A stretch of DNA of 49,757 nt, from positions 225,805 through 275,561 of the forward strand of contig PNAE01000007.1 in NCBI GenBank assembly GCA_003169895.1, in the 5' to 3' direction. This DNA is from Gemmatimonadota bacterium (lineage in GTDB: Bacteria > Gemmatimonadota > Gemmatimonadetes > Gemmatimonadales > GWC2-71-9). A program made the translations under genes and the position numbers. This document shows positions 8,092-16,541 of the stretch, in pieces. Each line of letters begins with the position of its first letter. The stretch's first letter is position 1. Under the pieces are notes generated by a model that was given only the letters and a program-made list of their open reading frames with translations, was not told where the DNA came from and ran no database searches.

Positions 8092-9347
8092 GCTTCCTCC
8101 GTGCCATACCAGAGGCGGCGACGCAGTATTGCCGTGCCCGCCAGGCAGATCGCACCACTGATCGCGATGCTCCATGGCGCGCCCAGGTGCTCGGCGACCC
8201 AGCCCGCCTGGAACGCACCGAGTGGCGCCAGCCCCAGCACGACAAACGAGTAGACCGACATGACACGCCCTCGCAGTTCGGATGGCGCCGCGAGCTGCAG
8301 GCCGGTGGCGGTCACGATGCCCTGGCTTGCCATCGCCGCCCCAGCGCAAGCGAGGATGACTAGCGCCATGATCAGACTGCGCGCCAAGGCGAGCAGGATG
8401 ACCGTGCTCCCCAGCACCGTCGCCGCGACGACAGCGACGCGCGGCCGGGAAAAGCGGCTGCCCATGCCGCCAATACCGATGGCACCGATCGCCGCGCCGA
8501 CGCCTACGGCGGAGGTGAGCAGTCCGTACCCGGTTGCGCCGACCCCGAGCACCGTGCGGGCGTAGACGGCCATGATCGGAATGAAGCTGCCGGCAAACAC
8601 GGTAAGCAGCACCATCTGCCACGCGAGTCCACTGAGCATGGGACGCGACGCGATGAACCGGAGTCCGGTGAAGATCGACTGCCGTTCGGTGCGCACCGTG
8701 TGCTCATACGGCTTCCGGATCCGCGACAACCCGATCAGCACCGCGACGTAGCTGAGCGCGTTCACGGCGAAGGCGATCCCGGGACCGGCGGCCGCCACGA
8801 GAATGCCCGCAATCGCCGGCCCGACCACGCGCGCGAGGTTGTACGTGGTGGAATTGATCGCCGCCGCCGATACCAGGTCCTCTGCCGGGACGAGTTCGAC
8901 CAGGAACGCCTGCCGCGCCGGCACCTCAAACGCCGTGGCGAACCCGAAGATTACCGCGAGGCCCCAGATCCAGTGGACCGTGACGTGATGCGTCAGCGTC
9001 AGGGTCGCCAGCGCGCTCGCTTCCAGCAGCATGATCGTCTGCATCAGCATGATGAAGCGGCGCTTGTCCACCCGGTCGGCAACCACGCCCCCGTACAGGG
9101 TGAGCCCCAGGATCGGCAGCGTGGCGAACGTCGCGGTGAGGCCGACGGCGAACGCCGAATGGGTGAGTTCGAATACCAGCCACGCCTCGGCGATCGACTG
9201 CATCCAGGTACCGACGAGCGAGATCCCCTGACCCGACAGGAACCGCCGGAAATCCGGATGGCGCAACGCGCGCAGCGGGCCATTGACCGCCCCGGCACCC
9301 AGGTCGCGGAACGGTTGCAACATGCGAGTGACAAGAGCAGTCGCCAT
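8085..9347 (-). CDS. MFS transporter (enterobactin exporter EntS-like, MFS_3)
   Basis: A 420-residue integral membrane protein with about 12 hydrophobic segments and the charged cytoplasmic loop motif GGVVADRVDKRRFIM between TM2 and TM3, as expected for the major facilitator superfamily. The start of the conserved part, LRHPDFRRFLSGQGISLVGTWMQSIAEAWLVFELTHS, is characteristic of the MFS_3/EntS-like group of exporters. The substrate cannot be told. It is divergent from the vWA gene, with only about 56 bases between starts, and is the first gene of a two-gene unit with the kinase-like gene. Confidence 0.88.
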   Translation of the reverse strand: MATALVTRMLQPFRDLGAGAVNGPLRALRHPDFRRFLSGQGISLVGTWMQSIAEAWLVFELTHSAFAVGLTATFATLPILGLTLYGGVVADRVDKRRFIMLMQTIMLLEASALATLTLTHHVTVHWIWGLAVIFGFATAFEVPARQAFLVELVPAEDLVSAAAINSTTYNLARVVGPAIAGILVAAAGPGIAFAVNALSYVAVLIGLSRIRKPYEHTVRTERQSIFTGLRFIASRPMLSGLAWQMVLLTVFAGSFIPIMAVYARTVLGVGATGYGLLTSAVGVGAAIGAIGIGGMGSRFSRPRVAVVAATVLGSTVILLALARSLIMALVILACAGAAMASQGIVTATGLQLAAPSELRGRVMSVYSFVVLGLAPLGAFQAGWVAEHLGAPWSIAISGAICLAGTAILRRRLWYGTEEAC

Positions 9348-9403
9348 TGCTCCCGAAGGTAATCGTGCAGGAGATCCCGTCTCTCCCTGTATGTTTGAGG
9401 CGT

Positions 9404-10684
9404 ATGCGCTTCACCACCTATTCGAAGTACGTCGCCGGGATGGCCGATCAGGTCAACCTGCAGGCCCTGCTCGATCAGCTGGGTGATTTCCTGCTGCAAT
9501 CCGGCTTCGCCGGCAACCCGTGGTGGGGCGGGCCGGAGGATTCCGACGCGGGCCATTCACTCGACGATCTGCGCCAGGCGATTCTCCAGGCCCTGATGGA
9601 ATCGGGCCAGCTCACGCCGGACATGCTCAAGGCATTGCGCGGTGAATCCACCGGCGACGACGCGAAGGACGCGCAGACGCTCAAGGACCTGGCCGACCTG
9701 CTCGACAAGATCGTGCAGCGACTGGTCGACGAGGGGTACCTCAAGCTCGATGGCCCGCCGAGCCAGCCTGGATCGGCGAACCAGACCGCGAGCGGACAGG
9801 AACGCGACGCGGCGCGAACGGTGCAGTTCGACCTCACCGAAAAGGGTGCCGATTTCCTCGGCTACAAGACGTTGAAGGAACTGCTCGGCGCGCTGGGCAA
9901 GTCCGCCGTGGGCGCCCACGAGACGACAAGCCTGGCAACGAGCAACGAAGCGGAGGCGGCGAGCCGGCAGTACGAGTTCGGCGACGTGCTGAATCTGGAC
10001 GTACCCGCGACCCTGTCGAGCGCGATCGCGCGCCACGGGCTGCAGGTGCCGATCGAGCTCGACTACAAGGACCTGATGGTGGTGCAGTCCGAGTATCGGT
10101 CGTCGGCCGCGACGGTGCTGATGCTCGATTGCTCGCACTCGATGATCCTGTACGGTGAGGATCGCTTCACGCCGGCGAAGAAGGTGGCGCTGGCACTGGC
10201 ACACCTGATACGAACGCAATACCCCGGCGATTCGATTCGCGTGGTGCTGTTCCATGATACGGCGGAAGAAATTCCGGTAGCGGCACTCGCCAACGTGAAG
10301 GTGGGACCGTACCATACGAACACCGCGGAAGGACTGGCGTTGGCGCGGCGGATTCTGGTCGGCCAACGCAAGGACATGAAGCAGATCGTCATGATCACCG
10401 ATGGCAAGCCGTCTGCGCTGACCCTGCCCAATGGCAAGATCTACGTCAACTCGGCAGGCCTCGATCCGACCATCATCAAGGCGACGTTCGCCGAGGTCGC
10501 GGCGTGCCGGCGAAGCAACATCATGATCAACACGTTCATGCTGGCCAGGGATCGGCAGCTGGTGGAGTTTGTGAAACAGGTGTCGCGTATCTGCCGTGGG
10601 AAGGCGTACTTCGCCAATCCCATGACGCTGGGGCAGTTCCTGCTCATGGACTTCCTGAAGGGGAAGACGCGGAGGGTGGCGTAA
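9404..10684 (+). CDS. von Willebrand factor A domain protein, probable MoxR partner
   Basis: A 426-residue protein with a C-terminal vWA domain starting at about residue 240. The metal-ion-dependent adhesion site is present: DCSHS fits DxSxS, and [11 protein letters not shown] supplies the later Asp. The N-terminal half is helical and charged, with no recognised domain. AAA+ proteins of the MoxR class usually pair with such vWA proteins, and the ATPase at 5939-7393 is the only candidate nearby. The frame is open from 9347, but [11 protein letters not shown] looks like the natural N-terminus and a GAGG (9397-9400) lies before the ATG at 9404. No signal peptide, so cytoplasmic. Confidence 0.85.
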   Translation: MRFTTYSKYVAGMADQVNLQALLDQLGDFLLQSGFAGNPWWGGPEDSDAGHSLDDLRQAILQALMESGQLTPDMLKALRGESTGDDAKDAQTLKDLADLLDKIVQRLVDEGYLKLDGPPSQPGSANQTASGQERDAARTVQFDLTEKGADFLGYKTLKELLGALGKSAVGAHETTSLATSNEAEAASRQYEFGDVLNLDVPATLSSAIARHGLQVPIELDYKDLMVVQSEYRSSAATVLMLDCSHSMILYGEDRFTPAKKVALALAHLIRTQYPGDSIRVVLFHDTAEEIPVAALANVKVGPYHTNTAEGLALARRILVGQRKDMKQIVMITDGKPSALTLPNGKIYVNSAGLDPTIIKATFAEVAACRRSNIMINTFMLARDRQLVEFVKQVSRICRGKAYFANPMTLGQFLLMDFLKGKTRRVA

Positions 10685-10779
10685 CGGAACGCGATCCGCG
10701 TCGAACCAGCTGAATCCGACCTTGGCAAGCTCGCCGGCGTCGATGAGATCAATGTGAGGATTGTCCCGTCGCCGCGCAC

Positions 10780-10807
10780 TTCACGTCGCTCGTCTCTCGT
10801 CGCTCCT
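10780..10807. repeat. Heptad repeat run at the end of the propeller gene
   Basis: Four 7-base units of the TTCACGT/CTCTCGT type in the gap between the convergent vWA and propeller lipoprotein genes. It touches the TAG stop of the latter (10808-10806). No clear paired arm is seen. Confidence 0.55.
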
Positions 10808-12530
10808 ATTTCCCTTCCACGATCGCACTGAGCTCTCCCACCGCAACAAATCCGTCCGGCTCGACGTCCATCGCGACCAGCAACCCCGGCAGCCCCGAGT
10901 CGAATTCACTCCACGCGGCGCCACTCCAGCGCCACGCCTTGCCGTCGGCACCCACGACGAAGATGTCGCTGCCAATGCCATGCACGGCACGCAACGCCTG
11001 GTTGGTCGGCGATGCGAGCGCCTGCCAGGCCCGGCCATCCCAGTGCAGCGCGGCGCCGCTGTCGCCCACGACCCACACGTCCCGTGGTGAGCGTCCCCAC
11101 ACGCCGCGCAGCAGTTGCGTCGTCGGTGCGGCGAGCCGATGCCATTCGTTGCCGTCGAATCGGAGCACCGTGCCACTGTCACCGACGGCCCAGACATCCG
11201 CCCATTCTGAACCCCAGACGTGACGCAGGAATGCGGTCGAGTGCGTCGGGGTTGCGTGCCAGGCTGCCCCGTCCCATGCCAGCGCGGTTCCGTTGTCGCC
11301 CACGATCATCGCCCGATTGTCGGGCGACCACCAGACGGCCCGCAACAAGCCGGGATAGGGCGACGCTTCGCGCCGCCAGTTGGCGCCGTCGAACCTGAGA
11401 ATGGTGCCGCTGTCACCCACCGCGAGCCGTGCGCGAGCCGACGGGCCGGCAATGCCATACAACGTACTGCTGGTGGGCAGCACAACGTTCTGCCACGCGC
11501 CGCTGACGCGCTGGAACGCCAGGCCGCCGGAACCGACCGCGATTGCTGGCCCGTCGGCCGGCACGTGGACGTCGTAGAGAATTCCGCCGTCGAGGGTCGG
11601 ATGCCAGCTGCCCCCGGAATCGTCGAGTATGGTGCCGAACCAGCCGGCGGCGAAATGCCGGCCGCCAGCCGCGACCACGCCGCGAAGATTCTCGTGCGCA
11701 CCGGTGGTCGGCACCACGCTCCAATTGACACCGTCGCCACTGATGATCCGGCCGCCGTCACCGACCGCGACAAACCGCCCCGGACCGTCACTCCATACGT
11801 CGAACAGATTCACCGACGTCGGTGACGGGACGACGCGCCAGCTTCCGACGTCGCGCAATAGGATCGTTCCATTGCCACCCACGGCAACGACCCGCCCGGC
11901 GCCATCGCCCACCACGGCGAAGAGAACCGCGTTGGTGGGCGACGGCACGCTTTGCCAGACGCCTCCGTCGCAGCATTCCAGCAGCACACCGTTCTGGCCC
12001 ACGGCAACGAGCGCGTCTTCCGACGAGCCCCAGATGCCCCAGATCTCCGCGGGCAGTGGCACCGACATCGGCGTCCAACCCGTCGCCGTGCGGCGCAGCA
12101 CCGTACCGTTGGTGCCCACCGCCCAGATGCGATTCCGGTCGAGGCCCCAGACGTCGAGCAGCGTCGCGGTCGTGCCGGTCGGTTCCGACACCCAGTTACC
12201 GCCCACGCGATGCAGCAGCACGCCACCGCTGGCGCTGGCGTACGCGGCATCGGTGTCAGCGGCCCAGAGCCCGGCGATGGTTTCCTGCGTTGGCGTCGGT
12301 TCAATGCGCCAGTCGGTGCCGTTCCAGGCCAGGATGACCCCGCCTTGACCACCGGCCCACGCGCGATTGGCAGTCAGTGCCCACACCGCGAGCAGCGAGA
12401 CGTTGGTTCGGCCATCCCGGACCAGCGTCAGTGCCGTGATCGACGCGGGACCCGGAACCGCCAAGGCAGGTGGGTCGGCGAGGCAGGCGGTCAGGAGGAG
12501 TAAGACGACGGCGAGAGATCGGCGCACCAC
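10806..12530 (-). CDS. Secreted lipoprotein with 13-14 beta-propeller-like repeats
   Basis: A protein of about 574 residues. A GTG start near 12530 gives VVRRSLAVVLLLLTAC, a lipoprotein signal with lipobox LTAC. The rest is a chain of about 40-residue repeats with the pattern V-W-A-V-G-D-S-G-T-V-L-R-F-D-G-x-x-W. I count 13 full copies (for example IWAVGTNGTVL, VVAVGGNGTIL, RLAVGDSGTIL, VWVVGDSGAAL) and a 14th half copy at the C-terminus, FVAVGELSAI. This resembles photosystem-stability/Kelch-like propellers and suggests two seven-bladed propellers or one large ring. The function is unknown; binding of a surface or periplasmic partner is likely. The open frame continues upstream to 13094 across the SPFH gene, but that part is antisense shadow. 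Confidence 0.8.
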   Translation of the reverse strand: MVRRSLAVVLLLLTACLADPPALAVPGPASITALTLVRDGRTNVSLLAVWALTANRAWAGGQGGVILAWNGTDWRIEPTPTQETIAGLWAADTDAAYASASGGVLLHRVGGNWVSEPTGTTATLLDVWGLDRNRIWAVGTNGTVLRRTATGWTPMSVPLPAEIWGIWGSSEDALVAVGQNGVLLECCDGGVWQSVPSPTNAVLFAVVGDGAGRVVAVGGNGTILLRDVGSWRVVPSPTSVNLFDVWSDGPGRFVAVGDGGRIISGDGVNWSVVPTTGAHENLRGVVAAGGRHFAAGWFGTILDDSGGSWHPTLDGGILYDVHVPADGPAIAVGSGGLAFQRVSGAWQNVVLPTSSTLYGIAGPSARARLAVGDSGTILRFDGANWRREASPYPGLLRAVWWSPDNRAMIVGDNGTALAWDGAAWHATPTHSTAFLRHVWGSEWADVWAVGDSGTVLRFDGNEWHRLAAPTTQLLRGVWGRSPRDVWVVGDSGAALHWDGRAWQALASPTNQALRAVHGIGSDIFVVGADGKAWRWSGAAWSEFDSGLPGLLVAMDVEPDGFVAVGELSAIVEGK

Positions 12531-12546
12531 GGAAGGTACATGGGGG

Positions 12547-12595
12547 TTGGGACCCAAGAGCCGGGAGCTGGGACGCACTGGCTTGCAGCTCTTGA
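12547..12595. repeat. Heptad repeat element, CTGGGAG type
   Basis: Seven 7-base units with a CTGGGAC/CCGGGAG core. CAAGAGC (12555-12561) pairs with GCTCTTG (12588-12594). It lies between the divergent propeller lipoprotein gene and the SPFH promoter, one of the few copies at gene 5' ends. The unit type matches the element at 24140-24174. Confidence 0.65.
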
Positions 12596-12608
12596 TTCCG
12601 AGTCCATC

Positions 12609-12637
12609 TTGACACATAGATTCCATTATGATATCAT
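12609..12637 (+). promoter_or_regulatory. Strong sigma-70 promoter for the SPFH/RHH operon
   Basis: TTGACA (12609-12614), a 17-base spacer, then TATCAT (12632-12637). This is the best promoter match in the window. The -10 box is part of a perfect 10-base palindrome ATGATATCAT (12628-12637), a possible operator. The leader would be about 30 bases. Confidence 0.7.
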
Positions 12638-12672
12638 AGCGATGCCATCCGTCCCCAACTGGATCCGATCCA

Positions 12673-13539
12673 ATGGCCAACGAGATCGAACGCAAAGCAG
12701 TGAATGGCATCCCGGCATTCCTGGCCCTGTTGCTCGGGGGCGCGGCGGCGGCGTACCTGCTCTGGCATGGTGGCAACACCGGCGACACGGTCTTGGTAAT
12801 CGCCGGCGTTGTCGGCGGAATGTTGAGCATGATTGCGCTCACCGGCCTGTTTGCGGTACAGCCCAACCAGGCCAAGGTGCTGACGTTGTTCGGCAAGTAC
12901 GTCGGTACGGTCAGGACCTCGGGGCTGTGGTGGGCCAACCCGTTCCTGCTCAAGCGCAGCATTTCGTTGCGCGTCCGGAACTTCGAAACGGCCAAGCTCA
13001 AGGTGAACGACAAGAACTCCAACCCGATCGAGATCGGCGCCATCGTGGTGTGGCAGGTGATCGACTCGGCCGAGGCGATGTTCGAGGTCGACAACTATGA
13101 GGATTACGTTCGGGTGCAGAGCGAGTCAGCGGTGCGCACGCTGGCGACCAGCTACCCGTACGACGCGCACGTCGAGGGCGAGCGTTCGCTCAGTCACAAC
13201 GCGGTGGAGATTTCCGACCAGCTGGCCGGTGAGGTGCAGGCACGATTGGAAAAGGCCGGGATGAAGGTGCTCGAGGCCCGCATCGCCCACCTCGCCTACG
13301 CCCCGGAAATCGCCAACGCGATGTTGCGCCGCCAGCAGGCGAGCGCGATCATCGCCGCGCGCACGCTGATCGTCGAAGGGGCGGTGACGATGGTCGAGAT
13401 GGCGCTCAAGAGCATCGTCGAGAAGGGGATCGTCAATCTCGATGAAGAGCGCAAAGCCGCCATGGTGTCGAACCTGCTCGTAACACTGTGCGCCGAGCAA
13501 CCGATGCAACCGGTGGTCAATACCGGTTCCATCTACTGA
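12673..13539 (+). CDS. SPFH/Band 7 domain membrane protein
   Basis: A 288-residue stomatin/flotillin-type protein. Two hydrophobic segments near the N-terminus (about residues 13-31 and 38-60) form a hairpin anchor, followed by the SPFH domain: VQPNQAKVLTLFGKYVGT, then the segment VRNFETAKLKVNDKNSNPIEIG, and the helical part EVQARLEKAGMKVLEARIAH with the conserved LAYAPEIANAMLRRQQA. Such proteins oligomerise on membranes and often act with proteases or in membrane microdomains. No NfeD-like or protease partner is adjacent; instead a tiny ribbon-helix-helix gene follows 18 bases downstream, behind a strong common promoter. Confidence 0.88.
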   Translation: MANEIERKAVNGIPAFLALLLGGAAAAYLLWHGGNTGDTVLVIAGVVGGMLSMIALTGLFAVQPNQAKVLTLFGKYVGTVRTSGLWWANPFLLKRSISLRVRNFETAKLKVNDKNSNPIEIGAIVVWQVIDSAEAMFEVDNYEDYVRVQSESAVRTLATSYPYDAHVEGERSLSHNAVEISDQLAGEVQARLEKAGMKVLEARIAHLAYAPEIANAMLRRQQASAIIAARTLIVEGAVTMVEMALKSIVEKGIVNLDEERKAAMVSNLLVTLCAEQPMQPVVNTGSIY

Positions 13540-13557
13540 GCGTGCAGCGATCCGCCG

Positions 13558-13725
13558 ATGGGTGACCGCAAGCCGTTCCTGGTGCGACTGGATCCGGAGC
13601 TCCACGCCACGCTGGCCCGGTGGGCGGCGGATGAGCTGCGCTCGTTGAACAGCCAGATCGAGTACCTGTTGCGGCAGGCGGCGAAGGCGGCTGGACGGAC
13701 GAAGCAAAGCAGGACTGAGCCCTGA
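13558..13725 (+). CDS. Small ribbon-helix-helix (Arc-like) protein
   Basis: A 55-residue protein. The segment [25 protein letters not shown] starts with an alternating hydrophobic/polar strand followed by two helices, ending [11 protein letters not shown], which is the Arc/MetJ-type DNA-binding fold seen in antitoxins and small repressors. It starts 18 bases after the SPFH stop, so the two are almost surely cotranscribed. Its stop codon TGA (13723-13725) and last residues (RTEP) lie in a CTGAGCC heptad array. It may repress its own promoter, whose -10 lies in a palindrome, but this is inference. No toxin gene is adjacent. Confidence 0.75.
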   Translation: MGDRKPFLVRLDPELHATLARWAADELRSLNSQIEYLLRQAAKAAGRTKQSRTEP

Positions 13726-13819
13726 GGCCTGAGCCGCTGACGTCAGGCTCGGCCAGAAACTTGAAGTTCCTCGCCGAGCCTGACATGAGGGGCTCATGGT
13801 GCATGGCTCGTGGCTAGTT
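13715..13819. repeat. Paired heptad repeat element, CTGAGCC type, with a perfect inner stem
   Basis: Left arm 13715-13742: units CTGAGCC, CTGAGGC, CTGAGCC, GCTGACG. A perfect 12-base stem pairs GTCAGGCTCGGC (13742-13753) with GCCGAGCCTGAC (13773-13784). Right arm 13792-13819: units GCTCATG, GTGCATG, GCTCGTG, GCTAGTT. The stop codons of both convergent genes, RHH (13723-13725) and HAD (13816-13814), lie in the arms. It is a good candidate for a two-way terminator. Confidence 0.8.
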
Positions 13820-14518
13820 GATCGGCAGCAACCCCCGGTCCCGCAATAACTCCGGCAAGTCGACGATGCTCGGGATCAAACCATCGTGGGGATGCTGCAT
13901 CAAGGATTCCAGCGAGTGGGCACCGCTCAGCACTCCGATGACCAGTCCGCATCTCGCCAGCGTACCTTCTTGCAGGTCGATCGGAGTATCACCCACCTTC
14001 GCGACTTCGGTGTACGCGATGCCTCCGAGACGGGCGCGCAGCGCGTCGATCATGTCGGGATACGGGCGTCCGCGGGCGACCTCATCGCTGGCGATCGTGG
14101 CGTCCAACGGACCATCCGGCCCGCTCCAACCGAGTCGCGTGAGGATCTCATCGAGCACCGACCGCGAGAAGCCGGTGTTGAGCGCGACGCGGACCCCGGA
14201 CGTCCGCAGCGCTCCGAACGTCTGCGTGGCCCCCTCGACCGGCCCCACGGTGCCGTCCTCGCGGTAGTACCGCTGCATCCGCGCGACGAAGTCGGCGTGG
14301 ATCGCGTCGGTGCGCGGCACCAGCTCGTCGCGGCCGTGGCCTTCGAGCAGCGTGCGGATCGCCTGCGGCTTGGCGAGCCCGGTCACGCCAGCCATCGCGT
14401 CTTCGCGCAGGGCGAGCCCGGTGACGGCGATCGCGTCGCGCATGGCCCGCTGCACTGCCCCGCCCCCATCGCGAACGGTGGTACCCGCCACGTCGAACAC
14501 CACCAGTCTTATTGCCAT
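13814..14518 (-). CDS. Phosphonatase-like HAD hydrolase
   Basis: A 234-residue haloacid dehalogenase-fold hydrolase close to the PhnX-like (phosphonoacetaldehyde hydrolase-like) group. Motif I reads VVFDVAGTTVRDGG, with the nucleophile Asp and the DxAGT form typical of phosphonatases rather than DxDGT. A GLAK segment follows in the cap region, motif II is ALNTGFSR, and motif III/IV is KVGDTPIDLQEG. The true substrate is unknown; no phosphonate uptake or transaminase gene is near. The ATG at 14518 has GGGAGG just upstream, so the longer frame is rejected. The TAG stop lies in a heptad repeat. Confidence 0.85.
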   Translation of the reverse strand: MAIRLVVFDVAGTTVRDGGGAVQRAMRDAIAVTGLALREDAMAGVTGLAKPQAIRTLLEGHGRDELVPRTDAIHADFVARMQRYYREDGTVGPVEGATQTFGALRTSGVRVALNTGFSRSVLDEILTRLGWSGPDGPLDATIASDEVARGRPYPDMIDALRARLGGIAYTEVAKVGDTPIDLQEGTLARCGLVIGVLSGAHSLESLMQHPHDGLIPSIVDLPELLRDRGLLPIN

Positions 14519-14589
14519 CCGGCCTCCCGCTGATACCTTCCTCGATGCGGAGCCAACTACGGTTCCGGTCAACTTCGACCCCGATACCC

Positions 14590-15075
14590 ATGATTCGACG
14601 CGCCATGATTCCGATGTTCGCTGCCTTCGCCATCACCGCCTGTGGCCGGAAGGGCTCCCGGTCCGCCGACTTCGATAGCGCGACCGCCGCGGCGCTTGCC
14701 AGCGGCGCGCCGACCACGCTCGCCGCCGCGCCCAAGATCACGCACGTGGTCAACTTCGAGTTCGCGCATCGCCTGGACCGGTACGACATGGTTTTCGGCG
14801 GGCCGGCGCAGCAATTCGCGCCGGGTGACTCGATTCTGCTTTCAGTTCGCAGCATCTACACCGACAGTGGCATCAGCGTCAGCGCCCGCCTCAGGCAGAA
14901 CAACCGCACCATCGACTCGATCGGAGCGAAGACCACCACGGCCGACAGCACCGGGTTCAGCGTGGTGGGATTGCGCTTTGCCCAGGCGAAACCGTTTGCC
15001 AGTGGGACCTATCAGGCGGACGTCTTCCTGAACGGGACATTCCAGATGTCGAAGGAATTCAAGATCGCCCAGTGA
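14590..15075 (+). CDS. Uncharacterised lipoprotein
   Basis: About 161 residues. MIRRAMIPMFAAFAITAC is a short lipoprotein signal with Cys18. The mature part is an Ala/Thr-rich linker followed by a compact beta-rich domain: HRLDRYDMVFGGPAQQFAPGDSILLSVR through FASGTYQADVFLNG, ending KEFKIAQ, which resembles an immunoglobulin-like fold binding domain. I do not recognise a family. The open frame extends upstream to 14512, but the signal peptide fixes the start near 14590. It is divergent from the HAD gene. Confidence 0.7.
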   Translation: MIRRAMIPMFAAFAITACGRKGSRSADFDSATAAALASGAPTTLAAAPKITHVVNFEFAHRLDRYDMVFGGPAQQFAPGDSILLSVRSIYTDSGISVSARLRQNNRTIDSIGAKTTTADSTGFSVVGLRFAQAKPFASGTYQADVFLNGTFQMSKEFKIAQ

Positions 15076-15080
15076 GCGGA

Positions 15081-15338
15081 TCAGGCCCCACCGTCACGCT
15101 TGACGCTCCGCAGCACCGATGTCACCAGCTGCGCGCGCAATGCGCCGGAGGGACACTTCGCAACCACAGCCATGACCGCCTCCGCGGCGGCGTTTTCCGG
15201 CTGCACCCAGCGCTCCGGCCGCCCGTCGAAGACGGCTGGCATCGTGCGCAGACAGACACCGGAATGCATGCAGACACTGGGGTCATACGTAACTCGGACC
15301 TGGTCGGTCTGGTAGACCTGCAGCCGTCGATCGCTCAT
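15081..15338 (-). CDS. Small ferredoxin, divergent 4Fe-4S mono-cluster type
   Basis: An 85-residue protein of the divergent mono-cluster ferredoxin family (Fer4_19-like). The first cluster ligands lie in VCMHSGVCLR (about residues 22-31), with the conserved His-Ser between the cysteines, and the last in AKCPSGAL near residue 62. Members often act as electron carriers or occur next to CDGSH-type proteins; none is seen here. It might accept electrons from the FprA-like reductase at 49-1437, but this is speculation. The ATG at 15338 lies after a GGAG site; the longer open frame to 15437 has no support. It converges with the lipoprotein gene, 5 bases apart. Confidence 0.82.
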   Translation of the reverse strand: MSDRRLQVYQTDQVRVTYDPSVCMHSGVCLRTMPAVFDGRPERWVQPENAAAEAVMAVVAKCPSGALRAQLVTSVLRSVKRDGGA

Positions 15339-15488
15339 GGTGGACTCCGGATCGAGACGCGCAATCGCCCGCCGGGGAAGAATCCCATACCGGCCGCGGC
15401 GCAGCAAGGGCTGGCCGTCGCCTGAACTGCGATTCAACGTCCAATTCGCGGTGGCGTCACTGCCGCGTCCTCCGCTAGACTCGGGCCC

Positions 15489-16541
15489 ATGCAGACTCTA
15501 ACTCGTCTCCCCTCCCGCCGAACCCTGCTCGGCGCCGTCAGCCGGCGCGACGCCGCCTGGGACGGCCTGTTCGTCGTGGGCGTGCGGAGCACCGGCATTG
15601 CGTGCCGTCCCACCTGTCCGTCGCGCCGGGCCCGCCCCGACCAACTGGCGTTCTTCGCGACGCTGGATGCGGCGAAGTCCGCCGGGTTCCGGCCCTGCCT
15701 TCGCTGCCGACCCGACCAGGAGGTGGCAGAACCCGAATGGTGGCCGCGCCTGGTCGCGCTGATTGACGGTGCCGGGAATGCGCGGGTCAACGACCGCCAG
15801 CTCGCCGCCCAAGGGTTCGATCCGGTGCGAGTGAGGCGCCACTGTCGCCGGACATTCGGGATGACATTTCATGCCTGGGTGCGCGCACGCCGACTGGCGG
15901 CAGCCCAGCACGAGCTGCGGCGAGGAGCGCCCCTCGACCAGGTCATTATCGACTCCGCCTGGGAATCGCACAGCGGATTTCGCGACGCATTTTCCCGGCT
16001 GGTCGGCGCACCACCTGGTCGTGCGAGGGAGGGTGAACCAGTGATCGCCTCGACCTGGACTTCTCCGCTCGGCACCCTGGTCGCCGCGGCGGTCGACGAA
16101 GGTGTGGTCCTCGTCGAGTTTGGCGACATCGCCCGGCTCGAGCGTCAGGCACCCACGCTGCGGCGCTGGTTTCACGGGCCGGTCATCGCCGGGCAGCATC
16201 CCCACCTGACCCAGTTGTTCGGTGAACTCGAGGAATACTTCGCCGGCGCGCGGCGCGAATTCACGGTGTCGCTGGTGCTCCGCGGTTCGCCGTTCGAGCT
16301 CAAGGTGTGGAACACGCTGCGCCAGATTCCCTACGGCTCGACCCGTTCCTATGCCGACGTGGCGCGCGCCATCGACAATCCGCGCGCGGTCCGGGCCGTT
16401 GGCAGCGCCAACGGCCGGAACCGCCTCCCGATCGTGATCCCCTGCCATCGCGTCGTCAACACCGGCGGAAAACTCGGCGGTTACGGCGGCGGGTTGTGGC
16501 GCAAGGTACGATTGCTCGAAATTGAAGGCGTCAAGGTTTAG
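15489..16541 (+). CDS. ada: Ada: methylated-DNA repair protein and AraC-type activator
   Basis: A 350-residue bifunctional regulator, the same size as E. coli Ada. The N-terminal methylphosphotriester domain has the zinc cysteines at 39, 43 (CRPTC) and 70, 73 (CLRC); Cys39 would accept the methyl group. An AraC-type helix-turn-helix follows (HCRRTFGMTFHAWVRARRLA, then SAWESHSGFRDAFSR). The C-terminal O6-methylguanine transferase domain ends with the active-site IPCHRVV and GGYGGGLWRK. In the known family, methylation of the first domain turns the protein into an activator of its own gene and other repair genes. No alkB or alkA is adjacent. Its end overlaps the convergent NTF2-like gene by 11 bases. 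Confidence 0.95.
   Translation: MQTLTRLPSRRTLLGAVSRRDAAWDGLFVVGVRSTGIACRPTCPSRRARPDQLAFFATLDAAKSAGFRPCLRCRPDQEVAEPEWWPRLVALIDGAGNARVNDRQLAAQGFDPVRVRRHCRRTFGMTFHAWVRARRLAAAQHELRRGAPLDQVIIDSAWESHSGFRDAFSRLVGAPPGRAREGEPVIASTWTSPLGTLVAAAVDEGVVLVEFGDIARLERQAPTLRRWFHGPVIAGQHPHLTQLFGELEEYFAGARREFTVSLVLRGSPFELKVWNTLRQIPYGSTRSYADVARAIDNPRAVRAVGSANGRNRLPIVIPCHRVVNTGGKLGGYGGGLWRKVRLLEIEGVKV

Noticed and set aside
10806-13094. A 762-residue minus-strand frame spanning the propeller gene and the SPFH gene
   Set aside because: Only the part up to about 12530 has a signal peptide and repeats; the rest is antisense to a well-supported SPFH gene and its promoter.
13558-13725. A toxin-antitoxin pair with the RHH protein as antitoxin
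   Set aside because: No toxin-like gene is adjacent; the upstream gene is an SPFH protein and the downstream one is a convergent HAD enzyme.
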